Shown piece by piece: positions 7,609 through 14,712 of a stretch of DNA of 64,000 bases. The stretch covers positions 20,509 through 84,508 of IMG/VR virus record IMGVR_UViG_3300043444_000257; one strand, written 5' to 3'. The position numbers were made by a program, and so were the translations under genes. Numbering within the stretch: the first letter of the stretch is position 1; each line of letters opens with the position of its first letter. The notes beneath the pieces are model-generated. The model had not been told where the DNA came from. It saw only the letters and a list, made by a program, of their open reading frames with translations, and searched no databases. Origin of the DNA: a virus.

Positions 7609-9383
7609 TTAAGATTAAAAATCTTACTGTAAAAAATTTCATGAGCGTGGGTAATCAAACCCAAGCCATCGACTTTGACCGTGGACAATTAACTTTAGTT
7701 CTAGGTGAAAATTTAGATCTAGGAGGTGATGACTCGGGCGCCAGAAATGGCACAGGCAAAACTACAATCATCAACGGACTAAGTTATGCAATCTACGGTC
7801 AAGCCTTAACTAACATCAAGCGTGATAATCTTATCAATAAGATTAACGGCAAAGGAATGTTAGCAACTGTGACATTTGAAAAAAATGGCATAGAGTATCA
7901 CATCGAGAGAGGTCGTAAACCTAACTTACTAAAGTTTAGTATCAACGGACAAGAACAAGAATTACAAGATCTAGACGAAAGCCAAGGTGATTCTAGAGAA
8001 ACACAAAAGTCAATCGAAGATGTTATAGAAATGAGCCACGAAATGTTTAAACATCTTGTGGCATTGAACACCTATACTGAACCTTTCTTATCGATGAAAG
8101 CTGCTGATCAGCGTAGCATCATTGAACAACTGCTGGGAATTACACAGTTATCTGAAAAAGCAGAAACGTTGAAAGAACAGATTAAGGCAACTAAAGATTC
8201 TATCTCTGCAGAAAATACTAAAATTGAAACTATCAAGGCTAGCAACGAGCGCATTCAACAAAGCATCGAAAGCCTAGAAAGAAAACAAAGGCTTTGGAAC
8301 GACACAAAAGAAAAAAGTATTGAAACTATATTAAAAAGTATCGACCATCTAAGTGATATCGACATAGAACATGAAATAGTTAATCAACGGGCTTTGGTTG
8401 AGTGGACTAAAAACAAAAAAGAAAGAGACGGTCTATTAAGTTTGATCGCAAAACAAACTGCTACCATCGATAAAGAGCAGAAAGTTTTTGATAAACTGAC
8501 AAAAGAACTGGCGTCCCTAGCTGATCATAAGTGTCATAGCTGCGGACAGGACCTGCATGACGAGAAACATAACGTCATGGTCGAATCTAAGAACAAACAG
8601 GTCAACGAAAGCCGAGAGTCTCTCAAAGAACATCAGTTAGAATTAGCAGATCTCAATGAAGCATTATTACTGTTGGGTGATCCTACTGATTGTCCTAAGG
8701 TGATTTACGACAATTTAGAAGAAGCATTAAATCATAAAAACACCATAGACGGATTAAACAAAGATCTAGAGCTTAAGAAAGCTGAAGAAAATCCCTATGA
8801 CGAACAGATCGAAGAACTAAAAAACACTGCCCTACAAGAAGTTAACTGGGATCATGTTAACGACCTAACCAAGGTTAAAGATCATCAGGAGTTCTTACAT
8901 AAACTACTGACTAACAAAGACTCGTTTGTTCGCAAACGCATCATAGATCAAAACCTAGCATTTTTGAATCAACGATTAACCTATTATCTCGACAAGATCG
9001 GCTTACCACATATCGTAGAATTTCAGAACGATCTGTCTGTGATCATAACACAGCTTGGTCAAGATCTAGACTTTGATAATCTAAGCCGTGGAGAGCGCAA
9101 TAGATTGATACTTTCTCTAAGCTGGGCGTTCCGTGATGTGTGGGAAAACCTGTATCGTCCGATCAACCTATTGTTTATCGACGAGCTAGTAGATTCGGGT
9201 ATGGATGCCAGCGGTGTTGAAAGCTCGATCGCTGTGTTAAAACGTATGACCAGAGAAAGACAAAAGAATGTATTCTTAATTTCTCACAAAGACGAACTAA
9301 TGAATCGTGTAAACCACGTATTGAAAGTGATTAAAGAAAATGGATTCACTAGTTATTCAACTGATATTGAAATATTAGAATGA
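7605..9383 (+). CDS. 46: Recombination endonuclease subunit, T4 gp46 (Rad50/SbcC family)
   Basis: 592 aa. Walker A is at ~47-54 (NGTGKTT with the loop ahead of it). A long coiled coil (~165-450) is interrupted by a zinc hook C310-H-S-C313. The ABC signature LSRGERNRL is at ~493, and the Walker B (LLFIDELVDSGMD) follows at ~520, then a D-loop and an H-loop (FLISHKDEL). This is the ATPase partner of gp47: ATP binding closes the heads and controls access to the nuclease, and the zinc hook tethers DNA ends. Translationally coupled to gp47 by a 4-base overlap, and its own stop overlaps the next gene by 4 bases. Confidence 0.95.
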   Translation: MIKIKNLTVKNFMSVGNQTQAIDFDRGQLTLVLGENLDLGGDDSGARNGTGKTTIINGLSYAIYGQALTNIKRDNLINKINGKGMLATVTFEKNGIEYHIERGRKPNLLKFSINGQEQELQDLDESQGDSRETQKSIEDVIEMSHEMFKHLVALNTYTEPFLSMKAADQRSIIEQLLGITQLSEKAETLKEQIKATKDSISAENTKIETIKASNERIQQSIESLERKQRLWNDTKEKSIETILKSIDHLSDIDIEHEIVNQRALVEWTKNKKERDGLLSLIAKQTATIDKEQKVFDKLTKELASLADHKCHSCGQDLHDEKHNVMVESKNKQVNESRESLKEHQLELADLNEALLLLGDPTDCPKVIYDNLEEALNHKNTIDGLNKDLELKKAEENPYDEQIEELKNTALQEVNWDHVNDLTKVKDHQEFLHKLLTNKDSFVRKRIIDQNLAFLNQRLTYYLDKIGLPHIVEFQNDLSVIITQLGQDLDFDNLSRGERNRLILSLSWAFRDVWENLYRPINLLFIDELVDSGMDASGVESSIAVLKRMTRERQKNVFLISHKDELMNRVNHVLKVIKENGFTSYSTDIEILE

Positions 9384-9610
9384 GCACAGACTCTCATGAT
9401 AAGATGATCGAAGCGTTCCAGCAGTATTTTAAATGGCAGGAACGCTTTGAATATAAAGGCAGCGACGAGGCAGGCATTAAGGCACGATTTTGGTTATCAG
9501 AAATACGCAACGAGGCAAGTAAAAGGCGAGTAGAAATACAGGAAAAACGTGAGGCTCGTAAATTAGCCAGAAAAGGCAAGCTAGGTCGACCGCCAAAACT
9601 AACTAAGTGA
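9380..9610 (+). CDS. Small basic protein with C-terminal AT-hook-like motif
   Basis: 76 aa, starting inside the gp46 stop (ATGA). The N-terminal half is an acidic and aromatic helix (AFQQYFKWQERFEYKG). The C-terminal half is strongly basic (RRVEIQEKREARKLARKG) and ends GKLGRPPKLTK, whose G-R-P core flanked by Lys is an AT-hook-like minor-groove binding motif. Position in the gp47-gp46 transcription unit suggests a DNA-binding accessory of recombination or replication, but I know no characterised function. Small proteins of this kind follow gp46 in some marine T4-like phages. Confidence 0.75.
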   Translation: MSTDSHDKMIEAFQQYFKWQERFEYKGSDEAGIKARFWLSEIRNEASKRRVEIQEKREARKLARKGKLGRPPKLTK

Positions 9611-10045
9611 GTGCAGTGGACTTATCAAAATCAACCCGTAGAAGAAATACCCGAAGGCTATATTGGCTTTGTTTATCTCATCACTAATCTCACGACCGGA
9701 CAAAAATACATAGGCAAAAAACTAGCACAGTTTAAACGCACAAAACCACCACTCAAAGGCAAAAAACTTAAACGCAGGAGCACAGTAGAAAGCGATTGGC
9801 GCGATTACTGGGGTTCTAGCGATAGGTTAAACGCAGATGTCCAAGCACTAGGTCCGGCAAATTTCACTAGAGAAATACTTTATCTTTGCAAATCCAAGGC
9901 AGAAATGTCATATTTAGAGGCTAGAGAGCAGTTTGAACGCAGGGTTTTAGAAACCGACGACTATTATAATGGCATTATAAACGTCAGAGTAGGCGGATCG
10001 AACATACTTAGGCAGCGTCTTTTAGAACAAAATCAGGCAAAATAA
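9611..10045 (+). CDS. GIY-YIG family endonuclease
   Basis: 144 aa, GTG start directly after the preceding TGA. Residues 18-36 (IGFVYLITNLTTGQKYIGKK) are the GIY-YIG signature: FVY in place of GIY, ten residues later K-YIG. Downstream are a basic patch (KGKKLKRR, ~51-58), DYWGSS (~66) and a candidate metal-binding Glu in the YLEAREQFERR helix (~101). The protein is a lone nuclease domain without an obvious DNA-recognition domain, like the short phage seg-type or repair-type GIY-YIG proteins. It could be a free-standing homing endonuclease or a nuclease working with the gp46/47 group. It ends where a 500-base gene-poor stretch begins, typical of a mobile-gene boundary. Confidence 0.8.
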   Translation: MQWTYQNQPVEEIPEGYIGFVYLITNLTTGQKYIGKKLAQFKRTKPPLKGKKLKRRSTVESDWRDYWGSSDRLNADVQALGPANFTREILYLCKSKAEMSYLEAREQFERRVLETDDYYNGIINVRVGGSNILRQRLLEQNQAK

Positions 10046-10527
10046 TGCGGTTTTTTGGCTAGCGCAGGCCTAAGTTCGTGCGCTCTAAACCTGGTCAATC
10101 GTGGTCACAGGGACGGAATTCCATGCCGCAATGGTGCTCAACTACTACCCATTTATGGATGAAGATCGCTTAAAACCTGCGATTTAGTTGTTTGAAAAGG
10201 ATTTGTAAAGGTAAAATGAGGGGAGAAAAACCCCACGTCTGCAATAATGATAGCGTATTATTGTAGGCCGCCGTTGTATAAAGACGGAGCTCGAGGTATC
10301 GGACAACCGCCTCTGTAATGCTCTAACGCTGTGTGACATGATTCGACTCGGATAATGTTTTTTCTTTGCCCGGCAACGGGCAAAGTGTGACTGAAACGAT
10401 CTGGATAATGCTAAACTTTGCGCTTCGCGCAAAAAAATTATTTCATGCATCTATGAAATAATTAAAAGAAAAGGAATAATGCGCTGAGCGTAAGCGAAAG
10501 CGCAAAAGAGCTTTAGCTCTTTCTTCC
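10046..10527 (+). other. Gene-poor intergenic stretch with serial hairpins
   Basis: No convincing gene in ~480 bases, very unusual for this tightly packed genome. It holds a series of perfect inverted repeats: 10220-10234 (4 bp), 10242-10263 (7 bp, 8-base loop), 10293-10313 (4 bp plus a nested CGG/CCG), 10364-10385 (9 bp, GCAA loop), 10417-10433 (7 bp, TTC loop), 10436-10463 (11 bp, 6-base loop), 10481-10503 (5 bp) and 10505-10522 (7 bp, TTTA loop). None is followed by a proper T-run in the orientation that would make a terminator. The hexamer ATAATG recurs at four places. A structured RNA is the best guess; the strand is not known. Confidence 0.5.
10101..10187 (+). pseudogene. Possible gene remnant (28 codons, GTG start)
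   Basis: In the hairpin-rich gap, a short frame from GTG 10101 to TAG 10185-10187 reads like real protein (VVTGTEFHAAMVLNYYP then FMDEDRLKPAI), with a TAA closing it upstream at 10086-10088. There is no ribosome site and no family I recognise. It may be the fossil 3' end of a deleted gene or chance. Confidence 0.2.
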
Positions 10528-10535
10528 GATAAATA
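10528..10535 (+). promoter_or_regulatory. Late promoter (GATAAATA) for internal head protein genes
   Basis: GATAAATA lies 28 bases before the ATG at 10564, matching the T4 late consensus in seven of eight bases. It would place the transcript start near 10541 and drive the three-gene unit 10564-13569. Confidence 0.6.
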
Positions 10536-10563
10536 AACTATAATTCTTTGGATTAATGACTAA

Positions 10564-12057
10564 ATGCGAATTACCCAAGTTCAAAACTCTTATCTCTACG
10601 AAGGCCTAGATCGCTCGACATCAAATTCTATGATGTTATGGGAAAGTGCGGGTTTCAAGTTACGTGAAGCAGCACTGACAGCCGATCAAATACAACAGAT
10701 ATTCCAATCCGTAGAGCAGGGTGCTACTGATGCTGGCAGTAATCGCACATTATTGGGCAAAGGCAAAGATGCCGCTTCGGCAGTTAACAAAGCCTGGGAA
10801 GATCTAAAGACAAAAATTCAAGACAGTGGTCCTATCAAAGCCGTAGATCAAAAGTATGACGACGTTGTAGCTAAGATCGAAAAAGGACTAGGTGGTCCAG
10901 ATAACGCTATCAATAAAATAATCCAATCATATCGTAAGTTTGCCAAAGAGCATCCTATCGCACAGGGTTTCATTTACTCTGCATTGATCGCTGCTGCTGG
11001 TATTTCAGGCGCAGGACTTGGTGGTGCAGCGGTATTAGGTCTGCTGAAGATGACAGACAAACTGTTGCAAGGTGAAAAGTTTTCGTCTGCAGCCTATTCA
11101 GGCGCCAAAACTGGTGCAATGGCCTTTGCTGCTTCCAAGCTAGGTGACTTAATCAAAGGCGTTAAACCTGGTGAACAGGTTCCTGAACCCGATCCGGGCT
11201 CAGTCGCTTGGGAAAAAAGAGATTTTGAAAACTACGATTACTACATGCATCCTAACAACGGCACTGTGGTCCAAGTGCCAAAAGGTATGGGTTCACCGTT
11301 TGATTCTAGCACAGCCGCAGGACAGGCCAGAGATCAATTAATAGCAGCAAACAATGCCGCTGGATCAGGAGCGAAGTCTGCACTGAAAGATCTAGCCACT
11401 GACCCAAATCTAAGTCCTATACAACAAAAGTTAGCCGCTGACCTTGCCGCAGGAAAAAATGTGCAGGGTGCAGATGAATTTATTAGAAAGGCCATAGCCG
11501 GTGCTGCTAAACGTCAATCTATGATCGGTGATAATCCAGATGGTTCGGCAGGCGAAGCCATGCGCCAGTTCATGTCTTTACAAAGATTGCAGCAGGCAGC
11601 AATGGGCGACAGCATTATACGCACAGGGAAGAAACTGTCTGAAGGTCAAGTCTATATGATCTTCAATCGTGTCATCCGTAAAGAACTCACAGAAGGACCT
11701 ATGGACGCGATCAAAGGAGCTGCTGGCAAAGCCGCTGGTTGGTTAGCGACCAAAGGCAAGAACTTAACTACTAAAATTACCGCAGACAAATTAAATTCTG
11801 CTTGGCAGAACGCAGGATCACCATCTGACCCTGATGATTTACATAATGTTATCACTGGAACCGGAGTTGCTCCTGACCTAGTCGATGCGGTCTACAAAGA
11901 TTTAGGAATCTCTAGTGCTGTTCAGCCCGCGCCTGACGAAGAAAAAGCCAAAAGCAAGACCGACTATGCGTCAATCAAAGAATTAGTATTAAAATTAGAT
12001 AAAAAAGGTAAACAGCGCATCGCTGCTTATCTGCAAAAACAACTAGGAACCGCTTGA
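10564..12057 (+). CDS. Putative internal head protein, processed by prohead protease
   Basis: 497 aa, no enzyme family recognised. The N-terminus MRITQVQNSYLYE-G resembles a capsid-targeting peptide ending in an (L/I)-x-E cleavage site for gp21-type protease (after E13). Two more such sites occur late: LSE-G (E360) and LTE-G (E377). Residues ~130-210 are hydrophobic and Ala/Gly-rich (FIYSALIAAAGISGAGLGGAA), possibly a membrane-active stretch. After E377 the sequence (GPMDAIKGAAGKAAGWLATKG) resembles the start of the next protein, and the C-terminus shares the LDKKGKQRI motif with it. Best reading: a virion internal protein cut into pieces in the prohead and possibly ejected with the DNA. It follows a late promoter and precedes two genes of the same type. 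Confidence 0.6.
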   Translation: MRITQVQNSYLYEGLDRSTSNSMMLWESAGFKLREAALTADQIQQIFQSVEQGATDAGSNRTLLGKGKDAASAVNKAWEDLKTKIQDSGPIKAVDQKYDDVVAKIEKGLGGPDNAINKIIQSYRKFAKEHPIAQGFIYSALIAAAGISGAGLGGAAVLGLLKMTDKLLQGEKFSSAAYSGAKTGAMAFAASKLGDLIKGVKPGEQVPEPDPGSVAWEKRDFENYDYYMHPNNGTVVQVPKGMGSPFDSSTAAGQARDQLIAANNAAGSGAKSALKDLATDPNLSPIQQKLAADLAAGKNVQGADEFIRKAIAGAAKRQSMIGDNPDGSAGEAMRQFMSLQRLQQAAMGDSIIRTGKKLSEGQVYMIFNRVIRKELTEGPMDAIKGAAGKAAGWLATKGKNLTTKITADKLNSAWQNAGSPSDPDDLHNVITGTGVAPDLVDAVYKDLGISSAVQPAPDEEKAKSKTDYASIKELVLKLDKKGKQRIAAYLQKQLGTA

Positions 12058-12058
12058 T

Positions 12059-13156
12059 ATGAGAATAAATGAACTAATCACAGAAAGTCAACAGCTAGAC
12101 GAAGGACCATTGGCCAACAAGATCGGCTCAGCAGTAGGCAAAGGTGTAGGCACACTGGCCAAAGGCGTGGGCGCCGTAGCCGGAGGTGTAGCAGGTCTAG
12201 GTGCTGCGGTTAAGAAAGGTTTTGCCGCAGGTAAGAAAACAGTGGCAGGTGCTGGAGACGATGACAGCGGTTCTGCCACAGCTCAAGCAGCGCCAGGTAG
12301 CACCACAGGCGAACCTGCACAACCAGCACCTACAGGCGGAGCAGCAGGAGCAGATGCTCAAAGCGGAGCCGCTACCGACACAGGAGCAGCACCAGCAGGT
12401 GGCAAGAAGCCAGGTTTTGTAGCAGGTCTCAAAGCAGGACTAGCAGGTAAAAAAGGACAGCCCGCCGCTGAACCAGCTGCTGGAGGAGCAGCACCAGCAG
12501 CAGCACCCGCAGGCGGTAGCGCAGCCGCACCAGCAGCAGGAGCCGAAGAAGAGCCCGCAGCAGCCGCAGCACCAACTGCACAAGATATTAATGCACAAGG
12601 TCCTGCAGGAACTGCACCCGCAAAACAACAGACAGGAGCAGCAGCACAGGCTATACAAAAAACTGCACAGGCCACACAAGATGCTGGCACAGAAAAAGCC
12701 GGACAGACAGTTTACGCTCAGGTTAAATCACAGATTAACAATCTAGATAAAAAAGGTAAACAACGTATCCTACAACTGCTACAGAAAAGTCTAACACAAC
12801 CAGATCCTAAAGCAGCCAAAGCAGGTGCAGCACCAGCAGCAGGCGCTCAACCAGCGGCTCAACCGGCAGCGGAACCAGCTGCTCAGGCAGCACCAGCAGC
12901 AGCACCTGCAGCTCAAGCAGCACCTGCTGCTGAACCAGCGGCTCCTAAGAAGAAAGGTCGAGCTAAGAAAGCCGCAGCACCAACACAGGCAGAAATTGAT
13001 GCTGACCGCGAACGCATTATGGGTGTGACATCTGATTCAAAGATTAACGCAGGAAATCCGTTAGCTGAAGCGTTGGCTGCTAAAGTTGAACAACACAAAC
13101 GTCAAATGTTTGAACAGAGTTTGCGCAAAGGCGAATTTAAAATTTTTACAAAATGA
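12059..13156 (+). CDS. Ala/Pro/Gly-rich putative internal head protein with capsid-targeting N-terminus
   Basis: 365 aa. The N-terminus MRINELITE-S is strikingly like the T4 capsid-targeting sequence MKTYQEFIAE-A and offers gp21-type cleavage after E9, and again at LDE-G (E17). Residues ~20-60 are Gly/Val/Lys-rich (repeats of VGKGVGTLAKGVG); ~65-210 and ~255-315 are low-complexity Ala/Pro/Gly/Gln. Between them a LDKKGKQRILQLLQKSL motif matches the C-terminus of the upstream protein. The C-terminus is again folded-looking and basic (QMFEQSLRKGEFKIF). The Lys/Ala/Pro composition suits a DNA-associated filler protein in the head. It starts two bases after the upstream stop and overlaps the next start by 4 bases. 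Confidence 0.6.
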   Translation: MRINELITESQQLDEGPLANKIGSAVGKGVGTLAKGVGAVAGGVAGLGAAVKKGFAAGKKTVAGAGDDDSGSATAQAAPGSTTGEPAQPAPTGGAAGADAQSGAATDTGAAPAGGKKPGFVAGLKAGLAGKKGQPAAEPAAGGAAPAAAPAGGSAAAPAAGAEEEPAAAAAPTAQDINAQGPAGTAPAKQQTGAAAQAIQKTAQATQDAGTEKAGQTVYAQVKSQINNLDKKGKQRILQLLQKSLTQPDPKAAKAGAAPAAGAQPAAQPAAEPAAQAAPAAAPAAQAAPAAEPAAPKKKGRAKKAAAPTQAEIDADRERIMGVTSDSKINAGNPLAEALAAKVEQHKRQMFEQSLRKGEFKIFTK

Positions 13157-13569
13157 AAATCAATGAAATAGTTGTAGAAAGTGATGTCGGTGACATTGCC
13201 AATCTCAGTGCTAAGAATGTTGGCTCTGGTTACGACGCTGTCAACAAATTATTTTCGCCTTCACAATGGTTTAAAGGCAGTGTAAAAACTGACGACGAAC
13301 CAGCTGTTCAAAAAACCAGTCCTAAAACAATCAAACCTTCGTCGACACAGCATCTAGAAAGAGAAGCTGTGATTGACGCTAGTCAAGGTAAAGAATTATT
13401 TAGAAACGATCTAGCACAGATTAAAACTGTCTATGGAAAAATTAAGTCTGGAGATATTGCTGTAAATGATTCTAACAATACTATGTTAGCTCTTAAAGCA
13501 GTGATTAAAGGCCAACCTCTAGACGATCAACAAAAAGTGTTATTAGCCCAGCTAGCCAAACAACTTTAA
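13153..13569 (+). CDS. Small putative internal head protein with capsid-targeting N-terminus
   Basis: 138 aa, coupled to the preceding gene by ATGA. It begins MKINEIVVE-S, nearly the T4 capsid-targeting pattern (M-K-x-x-x-E-x-x-x-E), so cleavage after E9 is expected if the prohead protease acts on it. The rest is polar: SPSQWFKGSVKTDDEPAV, then ~70-138 mostly helical, ending LDDQQKVLLAQLAKQL, a weaker version of the C-terminal motif seen in the two upstream proteins. No family is recognised. Together the three genes look like an expanded set of co-packaged internal proteins, comparable to T4 IPI, IPII and IPIII. Confidence 0.55.
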   Translation: MKINEIVVESDVGDIANLSAKNVGSGYDAVNKLFSPSQWFKGSVKTDDEPAVQKTSPKTIKPSSTQHLEREAVIDASQGKELFRNDLAQIKTVYGKIKSGDIAVNDSNNTMLALKAVIKGQPLDDQQKVLLAQLAKQL

Positions 13570-13757
13570 AAGAAAGGTAGTCCTGTCTTTTTAGTTGTTT
13601 CGAGATTTTCTTTTATAATTTCACCAACGATTTCTCGTTCTTCCCAACTTAGGCTCATGCCTTCGCTGTAAGAAAGACCCCTCATATACCAACATAGTTT
13701 GAGAACTTCTTTCTTTACAGCCCTAACGTCTTTGTCCATTTTCTTAGACAAGTCCAT
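13566..13757 (-). CDS. -1 frame partner of gp26-like protein (tail-assembly chaperone 'T'-like)
   Basis: 63 aa from ATG 13757 (MDLSKKMDKDVRAVKKEV ... WYMRGLSYSEGMSLSWEERE ... TTKKTGLPFF). The frame is open further upstream through the end of the gp26-like gene to a slippery site at 13793-13802, and it is the -1 frame relative to that gene. A ribosomal slip would give a fusion of about 359 aa: 284 residues of gp26-like protein, a 12-residue bridge (RRQILSLPLPEI) and these 63. There is no strong Shine-Dalgarno before the ATG, which favours expression by frameshift or by termination-reinitiation. The size, position and proximity to the tape measure recall the lambda G/GT chaperone arrangement. 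It overlaps the rightward gene ending at 13569 by 4 bases. Confidence 0.6.
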   Translation of the reverse strand: MDLSKKMDKDVRAVKKEVLKLCWYMRGLSYSEGMSLSWEEREIVGEIIKENLETTKKTGLPFF

Positions 13758-13777
13758 GATCTCAGGCAAGGGCAGGC

Positions 13778-14644
13778 TTAAGATCTGGCGGCGAAAAAAT
13801 TTGATTGGTCCATAGTCACAGGAAGGTCAAACTGTTGATGACATTCCTCGCACTCTGCATTCTGGACTTTCATTTCCATTTGTTCTTTCACACCAGCTAC
13901 ATGTTTAGAAATTTTATCAAATATGTCTTTAGAACAGTTATTGATAAACTCTTTGATCATAGGTTTGTCAGTAACTTCACCATCGGGCGTAGAAATTTTA
14001 GCAATACAATCGCCGATGACATCAACAGTGAGTTCTGTTAGCTTAACAAAACTCTTGCCAAAGCGATCCATTTTTTCTTCATCGCTCATATCTTCGTCAT
14101 TAATGATATTAAAAATACGCTGTTGTTCTAGAGTCTTTATTGAAGTCTTGGTGATCTCTTGATAAGTGTAAGGTCTTACATGAACTGTTAAAGGATCTAC
14201 TGGAATTTCGCTAGTATATGTAAAATTGGCAAACACGTTTAACCAAAGATTAAGGTCGATGTCATAACTGTTTTCGTGATTGCAATGAGGACAGTTAGCA
14301 CCCACTTCCATTTTTTCTCCGTAGGTAGCGATTCGAATCGCGATCAACACGAAGTCTAGATCGATACTAGGCATCTTCCAAGGATCTAAGATAGCTGGAA
14401 AACAGCTCTTGATAACTTCTACAGTGCTTTGACCAGATAATAATGCATCGGGAGTTTTGAACATTAGTTCATCTTTAGCGGTCATAGCATACACAGGATA
14501 CTCTCCTGTAGTGCTGACATCTAGTGTTCCCGGAGGATAAAACTCTCCATTTGACGGAAGTTTAACGTAGATCTTTGGTTGTCTGAACCAACCAGCTAGG
14601 GGATTTTTTTTCGCTCCTGATTGCTGATTTAACAATTCACTCAT
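13778..14644 (-). CDS. 26: Baseplate hub / tail assembly protein, T4 gp26-like
   Basis: 288 aa from ATG 14644 (MSELLNQQSG). A longer frame reaches 14782, but this ATG has GGAGA before it and lies just inside the late promoter. Residues 25-90 (YVKLPSNGEFYPPGT, then ELMFKTPDALLSGQSTVEVI, CFPAILDPW) and the following block IATYGEKMEVGANCPHC fit the gp26 family (T4_baseplate, Pfam PF12322 as I recall it). Two CxxC pairs, C118/C121 and C265/C268, may bind zinc. In T4, gp26 is needed to assemble the baseplate hub. Near its 3' end is A-AAT-TTT-TTC, a double slippery heptamer leading into the -1 frame gene below. Divergent to the tape measure gene. Confidence 0.7.
   Translation of the reverse strand: MSELLNQQSGAKKNPLAGWFRQPKIYVKLPSNGEFYPPGTLDVSTTGEYPVYAMTAKDELMFKTPDALLSGQSTVEVIKSCFPAILDPWKMPSIDLDFVLIAIRIATYGEKMEVGANCPHCNHENSYDIDLNLWLNVFANFTYTSEIPVDPLTVHVRPYTYQEITKTSIKTLEQQRIFNIINDEDMSDEEKMDRFGKSFVKLTELTVDVIGDCIAKISTPDGEVTDKPMIKEFINNCSKDIFDKISKHVAGVKEQMEMKVQNAECEECHQQFDLPVTMDQSNFFAARS
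13793..13802 (-). other. Candidate programmed -1 frameshift site
   Basis: On the minus strand the bases are AAATTTTTTC, read in frame as (tc)A-AAT-TTT-TTC. This contains two overlapping X-XXY-YYZ heptamers, A-AAT-TTT and T-TTT-TTC. The zero frame stops 12 bases later (TAA, 13778-13780); the -1 frame runs on without a stop to 13566. Confidence 0.6.
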
Positions 14645-14653
14645 TTTTTCTCC

Positions 14654-14661
14654 AATAAATA
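14654..14661 (+). promoter_or_regulatory. Late promoter (AATAAATA) for tape measure and head genes
   Basis: AATAAATA on the plus strand, 51 bases before the tape-measure ATG. It sits in the leader of the oppositely directed gp26-like gene, so the two promoters are interlocked. Confidence 0.45.
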
Positions 14662-14675
14662 CAATTAGCGTCTTG

Positions 14676-14683
14676 TATTTATA
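14676..14683 (-). promoter_or_regulatory. Late promoter (perfect TATAAATA) for gp26-like gene
   Basis: An exact TATAAATA on the minus strand, 31 bases before the gp26-like ATG, with GGAGA directly before that ATG. It is one of the two perfect T4 late-promoter cores found between genes in the window (the other is at 48135). Confidence 0.7.
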
Positions 14684-14712
14684 TACGCATTTTTCTGGGG
14701 AAAAAATAAAAT

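Noticed and set aside
10364-10433. The 9-bp and 7-bp hairpins as rho-independent terminators
   Set aside because: The T-run precedes rather than follows the stem on the plus strand, and on the minus strand A-runs or no T-run follow.
10184-10450. 88-codon minus-strand frame across the hairpin stretch
   Set aside because: Composition is not protein-like, no ribosome site or promoter, and it spans several perfect hairpins.
12358-12690. Minus-strand frames rich in Ala and Cys opposite the Ala/Pro protein
   Set aside because: They are mirror images of GCA/GCC repeats in the real gene and have no start signals.
12300-13000. Repeated GCAGCA-type units as a possible repeat array or CRISPR
   Set aside because: No regular repeat-spacer spacing; the repeats are codon-level low complexity of one open reading frame.
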